DNA from: Liolophura sinensis | Taxonomy: Eukaryota > Mollusca > Polyplacophora > Chitonida > Chitonidae | Length of the DNA stretch: 64,000 nucleotides | Direction of reading: 5' to 3' | Assembly: GCF_032854445.1 (NCBI RefSeq) | Contig: NC_088302.1 | Coordinates: forward strand, 10,351,338 to 10,415,337 | Shown: positions 60,171 through 64,000 of the stretch, in pieces | Layout of the letters: each line of letters opens with the position of its first letter | Position numbering within the stretch: the stretch's first letter is position 1 | Translations under genes and position numbers: made by a program | Notes under the pieces: generated by a model | What the model was told of the DNA's origin: nothing | Databases searched by the model: none | Seen by the model: the letters and a program-made list of their open reading frames with translations, nothing else

Positions 60171-62201
60171 TGTGGCGATTTTGCTAGAGACAGTATATTA
60201 TTTCATATAATTGCATGGGAGGTTAGGGGTTAATTTTCTGCCTTGTCCATAATGTAGACAGGTTTTACCGGTAGAATGTAAATTTTTATGGGTTAGACAT
60301 ATCCTTAAATTAAATTAGAATTTTTGTGGAATATTTTGAAATATATATATATTTTTTCTGTAACATATAGAGACAGGATATTTTGTGGACTCATGAGAGC
60401 AAGTTGTTTTTGGCGCCTTAATATAACTTTTGAAGGACACAGTTTCCGTGGACCCCTGTCCTTTCCAACGTAAGAATTTTAATACTTGATGACTTAATTA
60501 GAACAGCATATTTCACGTATAATACATTGACATGTTGAAGGAGTTTCTCTCCAAGCTTTGTGATCAGATATTGTTTGACTAGGTTGCAAACAACAGTTTT
60601 TTTTTTTTAGCGACCTTAAGTTTGGCGAAACATCCGCCATTGTTAATATTTTGAAGTGACAAATTCGAGTAGAGTTTCCATTACTTTTGGACATATTCTT
60701 CCTGTAACAAACCACGTACGGCATCTTTCCAGTTAAAACAACATTAGTACTCACTGACTGTGGCATGATTTTGGCATAAAACGTCCTTTGTACCAAGTTT
60801 AAGACACTAAATCATTTTTTTTTGTGGTTGTTGTTGTTGCTTCGCCGCGCACGATCGTCGTTCACGGTGAACTGCCGCTAGACGAGGTTGTCTACTTTAC
60901 GACATCCTTTAGTGTTAAACTCATATTGAAGAGTTTCAAAAGGGGCATTAACTTGTATTTGCGAAAGTAAATAGTTTCACTCCACAGGCTCATCTTCTTT
61001 CTACCTACAAGTTATTGTTCATCTTTCCATTATTAAGAAAAAAAAATGTGCCATGACATTAGATACGCATGTACATGTATAGTATTTCTATACACAGATG
61101 TTGTTACTTTGGTATTAGCCAATCAGTGCTCTGAGTACCGTCCTTGGTACTCATGAATATTTATGAGCGTAGACTATAAATACTGGGCAAATTCCCACCT
61201 TTAGTCCCAGATGATCTCGGACCACCGTCGTGTTAACATCTAAATTTCCACCTAGCTAGCTTTCTAAGGCAGGTATTTTACATGTATATAAGCAGTGTGA
61301 AGTGGTAGCTAGATAAGTTGTCAGCACTGAAGTGGGATTTCAGCTTTAGAGCATACCTAGAGACAGTGGGACTGCTAGTTCCAAATTGTGACACGTGTTC
61401 CCAGGCTGTGGGACTGACTTTCCCAGGCTGTGAGACTGATATTCCCAACCATGATTGAGACAGTATATCTCAATAGTTTGTAACTGGGATTTTCTGGACC
61501 AAAATTTTATAATTCCCAAGTATGAGCTGAAACATTTATACTGGGAGAATTTGTGCATAAGTGGGATTCCCAGTTTCGGCACAGTGAGACGCCGAGTCCC
61601 AAAATTTGGAACTCGTTTTCCCAAGTTATTACTGGACCAATTCTGGAACTGTTACTCCCAGAGAACACCTGAAAGTATTATTTACTGATAATGTCCCCAC
61701 ACACGGCTGACATATTGTCTATATAACACCAGTAGGACATACCACAATCACAGCAGCACTAGGTTTAATACCTCCCTGAGATATCCCTAACACAGTTATC
61801 TGAACCATCTGAAGTACAGATGTTGTGCTTGTACACTGTACTGGCACTTTTACAGATATATATATATATATATTAACATACTCCTGTCACTCTATTTTAA
61901 TAAAACTGTTGCTGCTGTTTGTTGAACCTTAAAAAATCGGACTTTTCTTGGTTATTCGAAGTTCAGAGCTAACTAGTGGTTTTCCCAAACATACTACTGG
62001 ATGACACGGACTGACCGAGCTGACATTCAAAAGAATCCATAGTAGCGAACGTCTCCAGCGGTATACAGATATTGTTCCAGAGTTCGACACTGGGTGTTTC
62101 ACGCTACCAATATTGTGCTTTCCCCTGTAGTAAATGGTGTGATTTTAAACTGGGATATCTGTATCGTTAAGAAGATATATATATAAAAACAAATCGCTAC
62201 A
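60171..62201. mobile_element. Nested 2031-bp insertion in RT (solo LTR or Ginger-like element)
   Basis: The ends TGTGGCGATTTT and AAATCGCTACA are imperfect inverted repeats (about 10 of 12). The host tetranucleotide GTAT is duplicated at 60167-60170 and 62202-62205, and removing insert plus one copy rejoins the RT frame. No coding frame lies inside. It holds a TATA-like TATAAAT (61175-61181) and an AATAAA (61899-61904), as a solo LTR would. TGT...ACA termini with a 4-bp duplication also fit Ginger-type DNA transposons. Internal 'cccaggctgtg.gactga' motifs repeat near 61400-61440. Confidence 0.85.
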
Positions 62202-62546
62202 GTATCAACGACTGATGAATGAGGTCACTTCCGGATTGGACGAGTGTCGTGTCTACATAGACAACGTCATTATCTTCACCGACACTTGGGAACAGCACAT
62301 TTCCAGAATGCGCCAGTTGTTTGAGAGACTTAGTCAGGCTAAACTTACCGTCAATCTTGTAAAAAGTGAATTTTGTTGTGCCACTGTCACATAGTTGGGT
62401 CATGTTGTCGGCCAAGGTCAAGTTAAGCCTATTGACTCTAAAGTCAGTGCTATTTCCACTGTTTATTGTTGCAGGAATACAATCTTGAAATCAAACATGT
62501 TAAGGGAAAAGATAATCTTATTGCAGATTGCTTGTCTCGTGTATAA
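62202..62546 (+). pseudogene. Reverse transcriptase remainder and RNase H remnant
   Basis: RT resumes with YQRLMNEVTSGLDECRVY and the active-site box reads YIDN (62254-62265) instead of the usual Y-x-D-D. A TAG interrupts at about 62393, then LGHVVGQGQVKPIDSKV. After about 62460 most of the thumb and RNase H domain is missing. Only its end remains (HVKGKDNLIADCLSRV) before TAA at 62544-62546. Neither RT nor RNase H activity is expected. Confidence 0.85.
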
Positions 62547-62650
62547 GTTGTGTATAAAATGTTTAATTGCATGTGGTTTTACAATGTTGTATATATTATT
62601 GTTTAACATATATTGTAAGTAGAAAAAAAGTTAGGAAAACTTTTTTTCTT

Positions 62651-62662
62651 GAAGGGCGGGTG
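62651..62662 (+). other. Polypurine tract
   Basis: 'gaagggcggg' directly upstream of the 3' LTR, with a two-base TG before the LTR's TGTTA. This is the expected plus-strand primer position. Confidence 0.65.
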
Positions 62663-63389
62663 TGTTATGTGCACAACTGCCGTCAGCTTCTAAATTTAGC
62701 TTGCCACTGTTTACATATGCTGAGTTCAGGGCCTGCTGTCTGCCTCTGCCTTAGAAGTTTCCAGAGTACGCTCAGTTCGGGGCCTGTTTGTTTACGACAA
62801 GTGTTCAAGAATTTTATTATTCTAGAAAATTCCACCAGTCTATATAAGACCTATGAAAGCCGGTCAAAAGAGGAGAAAGGAGAATTATTGAGTTTTGGAT
62901 GCTTTTGTGCTGAATTTTGGTGTCTTTATAGCCTCTGGCTTTGTTATATCCTATCTCCACCGAGCACTTGTTCAGTCTGAACTTGTATATTTAATTTGTG
63001 CTCTTGTGTACACAGTGCTTATTAGTACACGGACCCTGTCTGTGGAATTTTGTGTATATTTCGTCATACACTCAGTTATACTGTGCATTTTCCCTCTTGT
63101 GAATATTGCCTCTTTGCATTTTTTTAAGCATTGCGGAGTATATGCGTCCGTTTGGACTTGACACCGTTGTACATGTAAGTACTTTAGTATTTGTATAGAT
63201 ACTGCTACCCTTTCTTGTTAAACTTAAGTACTTTAGTATTTGTATAAGTCTTCTTATCTGTTCTTGTTAAACCTAATAAATTGTTGTAAAATAAAATCTG
63301 CTGGTTTTGGTTACTTTTTTGTGCGGCTAAACTGTCGTGTATTTCGAAAAGGCCATCTCTTTACAATACAGACAGTTTGGGTCGTAACA
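62663..63389 (+). repeat. 3' LTR (727 bp)
   Basis: Same termini as the 5' LTR. By eye about a dozen base differences, most in the first 200 bases, plus a 27-base deletion and a 3-base insertion relative to the 5' LTR. TATATAAG is conserved and AATAAA lies at 63290-63295. Confidence 0.93.
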
Positions 63390-64000
63390 TCTGAAAGTCT
63401 CCGCATAGTTGTGAAAGTGCGTACAGCAATAAAATTTTGCGGATAACGGTTTGAAGCGCGTCTCAGTACGCAAGCGCAGAGCGTGTTATACGGAAGACGA
63501 ACAAGGGTAACTGGCGATTCATTCCTGTCAGGTACAGCATTATTTACAGACTTTAGTACAGTCTTCGATTTGGACTTCAGAAAATCTTCAGGTGTCACAA
63601 AGGCCTGCATTGCACGAAATTTGCTATGATTTGTGAGACTGTTCTGTGTTACAATGCTTTTATACAGGGCCATTTGCAGTTGTTTGTTCCCTCCCTGCTT
63701 CCATAAAACCTGTCACGCGCACTCTAAGCCGCTGATTAACTTATTAAACAGAAGTGTAAGGCTGATTTCCTAAGGTTTATGCCTATTTGTCATTTATGCT
63801 CGATGAGCAGTGGTGTGTGATCTGGTATCAACAATCACATGGTTTGATTGAATTTCATGATCTCCTATAGCATACGTTGCAACGCCTCAGCAATGATTTT
63901 AATCATATTACGCTGAGCGAAATGAGTGATCCACTGATGTCAAAAATGAGGGATTAAATGATATTAATGCTAAAAGGTACTGGATTTTATTATACTGATG
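63390..64000. other. Right flank of the retrotransposon; no gene established
   Basis: Begins with the duplicated TCTG. The first 150 bases are CpG-richer ('gaagcgcgtctcagtacgca', 'agcgcagagcg'), similar in character to the left flank at 55000-55300. A minus-strand frame extends from 63673 into the LTR; its only distinctive part is AFVTPEDFLKSKSKTVLKSV. Family unknown; it may be chance. Confidence 0.3.

Larger units (their letters stand above)
55536..63389 (+). mobile_element. Ty3/Gypsy LTR retrotransposon, Gmr1-like order (gag-PR-IN-RT), defective
   Basis: A 7854-base element bounded by 4-bp target duplications TCTG (55532-55535 and 63390-63393). The parts are: 5' LTR, tRNA-Pro-like primer site, gag with coiled-coil, capsid and CCHC parts, aspartic protease (RDTGASQ), integrase (HHCC plus D,D35E), reverse transcriptase, an RNase H remnant, polypurine tract and 3' LTR. 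Integrase lies before RT, the order known from the Gmr1 clade, whose capsid is related to the vertebrate SCAN domain. It carries many stops and frameshifts, a non-consensus RT active site and a nested 2-kb insertion, so it cannot encode its own machinery. Clade assignment is inferred from gene order; a tree of RT/IN would decide. Confidence 0.9.

Noticed and set aside
61346-61688. Opposed frames inside the nested insertion
   Set aside because: They read through short repeated 'ttcccag' motifs and have no domain.
57976-62546. An envelope gene that would make the element a retrovirus
   Set aside because: No signal peptide, transmembrane or furin-like segment is found between RNase H and the 3' LTR; only about 115 bases remain there.

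Overview
The window is animal nuclear DNA, probably from a lophotrochozoan and most likely a mollusc. The evidence is GT-AG introns, AT-rich intergenic DNA, many tRNA-headed SINEs of a kind familiar from molluscan genomes, palindromic MITE-like elements, minisatellites and a Ty3/Gypsy LTR retrotransposon. There is no bacterial or viral gene organisation. The species is not identified; the mollusc call rests on repeat style and is inference.

Layout. 1-6.8 kb: the 3' seven coding exons of an OTUD7/Cezanne-type deubiquitinase gene (+ strand). The reading frame joins cleanly across six introns and encodes 1003 residues after an unseen first exon. The protein carries the OTU catalytic Cys and His and two A20-type zinc fingers. 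6.8-9.6 kb is probably a long 3' UTR containing a CCACTGG-rich tandem repeat. 9.6-37 kb is gene-poor DNA with V-SINE-like copies, a second SINE type, three inverted-repeat families and small direct duplications. 37.8-41.7 kb: three minus-strand exons with matching splice phases, forming the C-terminus of a gene I do not recognise. 43-47.9 kb: more SINE/MITE copies plus a GC-balanced block that may be regulatory. 47.97-50.14 kb: a 38-bp minisatellite of about 57 units with dimeric higher-order structure, followed by a separate 83-bp array. 52.4-53.1 kb: two head-to-head SINEs.

55.5-63.4 kb: an LTR retrotransposon with TGTTA...TAACA LTRs, a 4-bp target duplication, a tRNA-Pro-like primer site, gag with a CCHC knuckle, protease, integrase and then reverse transcriptase. 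Integrase lies upstream of RT, the reverse of ordinary Ty3/Gypsy and the order described for the Gmr1 clade. The coding part is decayed by stops, frameshifts and an RNase H deletion. RT is split by a 2031-bp nested insertion with its own 4-bp duplication. The LTRs are nevertheless nearly identical, which suggests recent movement of an already defective copy using enzymes supplied in trans.

Most of the remaining short open frames are chance. Exon boundaries come from reading splice consensus by eye and have no transcript support.
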